Positions 62,409-64,000 of a DNA stretch of 64,000 bases are shown here, one piece after another. The notes beneath the pieces are model-generated. The model was not told the origin of the DNA, ran no database searches, and saw only the letters and a list, made by a program, of their open reading frames with translations. Source of the stretch: JAAYED01 sp040772225 (lineage in GTDB: Bacteria > Chloroflexota > Anaerolineae > UBA1429); NCBI GenBank assembly GCA_040772225.1, contig JAXGYO010000002.1, positions 558,001-622,000 of the forward strand, given 5' to 3'. Positions within the stretch are counted from its first letter, which is position 1, and every line of letters starts with the position of its first letter. The position numbers and the translations under genes were made by a program.

Positions 62409-63317
62409 TTACATACTGGATGCCGGCTCCACATGGACAAAGGCATGATCGACTGCATCCAGTGCCTGGACCGCCTCGCGAACAGCGTGGCTCAGTTGGT
62501 GGGCACTTTCCAGCGGCATCGCGCCGTCTGCATAGACATGTACGTCTACACGAAGTCGGGGACCTACGTGCTCCATCACAACCTTGTCGATTCCGACGAC
62601 TCCGGGCACAGCGATGATCGCATCGATGACTTCCCGCTCGGTCTCTATCGAAGCGGCGCGACCGATCAGTTGGCCGATCCCGTCGAGTACAACCCTGACC
62701 GCCTGGTACAGAATCCATACCCCAACGAGTACGCCCGCAATGGGGTCGGCTTGCGGCATGGCCAGCCGAGCGCCGAGGATACCGATCAGCACGACGCCGG
62801 ACGTCAGAATGTCCGTGAGATGGTCGGACGCTGTCGCCAGGATCGCCGGACTGGACACCGCCGTGCCCAGGCGCTTGACCCGCAGGTACATCGCCCCCTT
62901 GATCAAGGCTGTCGCTGCTGGGACCAGCAAGAGCCAGGCTCCAAAGACCGAGGACGACCGGCCGCCCCAGGCTGCCACAGCGCCCCGCAACGCCTCTACA
63001 CCCGCAAGCACCATGAAAACACCAATCGCAACGCTGACCAGCGACTCGATCCGTTCATGGCCATGCGGGTGTGACCGGTCGGGCGGTCGCATTGAGAGCC
63101 AGAGCCCGATCATCATCAGCACGCTGTAAGCCAGGTCCGCCGCAGAGTTCGCTGTATCAGAATAGAGAGCACTGCTGCCCGACACTCGTGCGGCATAGGC
63201 CTTGAGCGCCAGAAGGGCACCGTTTCCTACCAGGGCAATGATGATGGCCTGGTAGTAGATCGTCCGTACGGTGGCCTTTACCTGGGTGGACTCGACCCTG
63301 CGTATCTGCTCAGCCAA
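62409..63317 (-). CDS. Cation diffusion facilitator (CDF) metal transporter
   Basis: A ~302-residue CDF exporter for Zn2+, Fe2+, Mn2+ or Co2+. The first site motif reads YSDTANSAADL, the linker has the HPHGHERIESL motif, the second site is ATASDHLTDILTS, and the C-terminal ~90 residues form the cytoplasmic metal-binding domain (VMEHVGPRLRVDVHVYAD). About six membrane helices are present. A GTG at 63350 extends the frame, but it lies only 8 nt from the predicted transcription start; TTG 63317 has GGAGG 5 nt upstream and I prefer it. Confidence 0.88.
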   Translation of the reverse strand: MAEQIRRVESTQVKATVRTIYYQAIIIALVGNGALLALKAYAARVSGSSALYSDTANSAADLAYSVLMMIGLWLSMRPPDRSHPHGHERIESLVSVAIGVFMVLAGVEALRGAVAAWGGRSSSVFGAWLLLVPAATALIKGAMYLRVKRLGTAVSSPAILATASDHLTDILTSGVVLIGILGARLAMPQADPIAGVLVGVWILYQAVRVVLDGIGQLIGRAASIETEREVIDAIIAVPGVVGIDKVVMEHVGPRLRVDVHVYADGAMPLESAHQLSHAVREAVQALDAVDHAFVHVEPASSM

Positions 63318-63364
63318 ACGTACCTCCGAGAGCCGAACAACTCGCGACACTCAGCACCTTGGTC

Positions 63365-63393
63365 ATTCTAGCGGTTACGACAGAGCGCGTCGA
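63365..63393 (-). promoter_or_regulatory. Promoter of the CDF transporter gene
   Basis: On the minus strand, TCGACG (63393-63388), 17 bp, TAGAAT (63370-63365). The start is near 63358, downstream of the rRNA terminator. Confidence 0.55.
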
Positions 63394-63416
63394 ATCGAGC
63401 GACGTAGGAGCCATAG

Positions 63417-63453
63417 AAAAAAAGCGCACCGTGGCGTGTTGCCCATGGTGCGC
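63417..63453 (-). terminator. Terminator of the rRNA operon
   Basis: On the minus strand, an 11-bp stem with one mismatch (63453-63443 with 63434-63424) is followed by seven T (63423-63417), 24 nt after the 5S gene. Confidence 0.9.
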
Positions 63454-63476
63454 GCTGTGGGTATCGAAAAGGGTTC

Positions 63477-63592
63477 CTTGGCAATGACCTACTCTCCCAT
63501 CCCGTCTCCAGGAAAGTACCATCGGCGCTGGAGGGCTTGACTGCCGGGTTCGGTATGGGACCGGGTATACCCCCTCCGCTCATATCACCAAG
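63477..63592 (-). rRNA. rrf: 5S ribosomal RNA
   Basis: About 116 nt in the minus orientation. The ends pair (CTTGG with CCAAG), and internal landmarks such as GGTCCCATACCGAACCCGG and GGGAGAGTAGGTCATTGCC fit bacterial 5S. It lies downstream of the 23S gene, with a terminator after it. The ends are set from the terminal stem and may shift by a few bases. Confidence 0.92.
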
Positions 63593-63615
63593 AAACCCTA
63601 TTCTCCATGTTAATG

Positions 63616-63678
63616 GCACATGCTTCGCATGTGCTCAGACGTATGTACCCATACGTCTTAACGCACTTCTGAGTGCGT
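63616..63678 (-). other. Three tandem hairpins in the 23S-5S spacer
   Basis: Perfect stems follow each other: GCACATGC/GCATGTGC (63616-63634, 8 bp), AGACGTATG/CATACGTCT (63637-63658, 9 bp) and ACGCACT/AGTGCGT (63661-63678, 7 bp). Loops are 3-4 nt. They are probably processing or folding signals in pre-rRNA. Confidence 0.55.
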
Positions 63679-63715
63679 CTTGCACCCTAAAAACTGAACA
63701 GGGTTTCTTACCTAA

Positions 63716-64000
<285 letters not shown>

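Overview
The window looks like chromosomal DNA of a Chloroflexota bacterium, most likely class Anaerolineae. This is inference from gene content: a GTP-type PEP carboxykinase, a VanW/G5 protein, Thr/Pro-rich secreted linkers, a sensor-type beta-propeller lipoprotein, many sugar and sugar-acid catabolic genes, and an archaeal-type IMP cyclohydrolase. I see no phage, insertion sequence, CRISPR array or plasmid backbone. Genes are tightly packed, with many 1-4 nt stop/start overlaps. Promoters match a sigma-70 pattern well, typically TTGNNN, 17 bp, TANNNT, often with a TGN extension.

Layout. 1-10.1 kb: end of a HEAT-repeat protein, a fucose-isomerase-like enzyme (-), PRPP synthetase, a divergent YchF-like protein behind a promoter-overlapping inverted repeat, then a dehydrogenase / M42 peptidase / VanW / YchF operon. 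10-16.5 kb (-): GH3 glycosidase, phosphotriesterase-like hydrolase, propeller lipoprotein and degenerate PP2C-like membrane protein in one operon. 16.5-19 kb: PEP carboxykinase with a long structured leader, and a small S4 protein. 19-22.6 kb (-): GNAT, enolase-superfamily dehydratase, periplasmic binding protein and a secreted clan GH-A-like glycosidase. 22.6-31.4 kb: tRNA-Arg(CCT), PHP and metallo-beta-lactamase-fold proteins, a pfkB-dus-AMMECR1 operon (-), a UroD-like protein, PurO, CarD and a PHP-like protein.

31.4-46.5 kb: mutS and a large membrane protein; the translation/lipid operon rpsB-tsf-pyrH-frr-uppS-cdsA (-), which appears to run on into an unusual membrane regulator; divergent from it, a Trm112-like protein, a secreted MA-type metalloprotease, mutM and an E1-like protein. 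46.6-55.9 kb (-): secA, then a seven-gene operon joining thymidylate synthesis (thyX, dCMP deaminase) to a sodium-pumping biotin decarboxylase/transcarboxylase with two different carboxyltransferases, a biotin carrier and both membrane subunits. 56-60.8 kb (-): a BMP-type nucleoside-like ABC importer. 61-64 kb (-): a second secreted glycosidase-like protein, a CDF metal transporter, and the 3' end of an rRNA operon (23S end, 5S, terminator).

The genes suggest a heterotroph that takes up sugars, sugar acids and nucleosides, runs gluconeogenesis through PEP carboxykinase and couples decarboxylation to sodium export. The most unusual signal is the pckG leader: a compact three-way-junction RNA with an alternative 8-bp pairing to the Shine-Dalgarno region, which looks like a riboswitch-type element I do not recognise.
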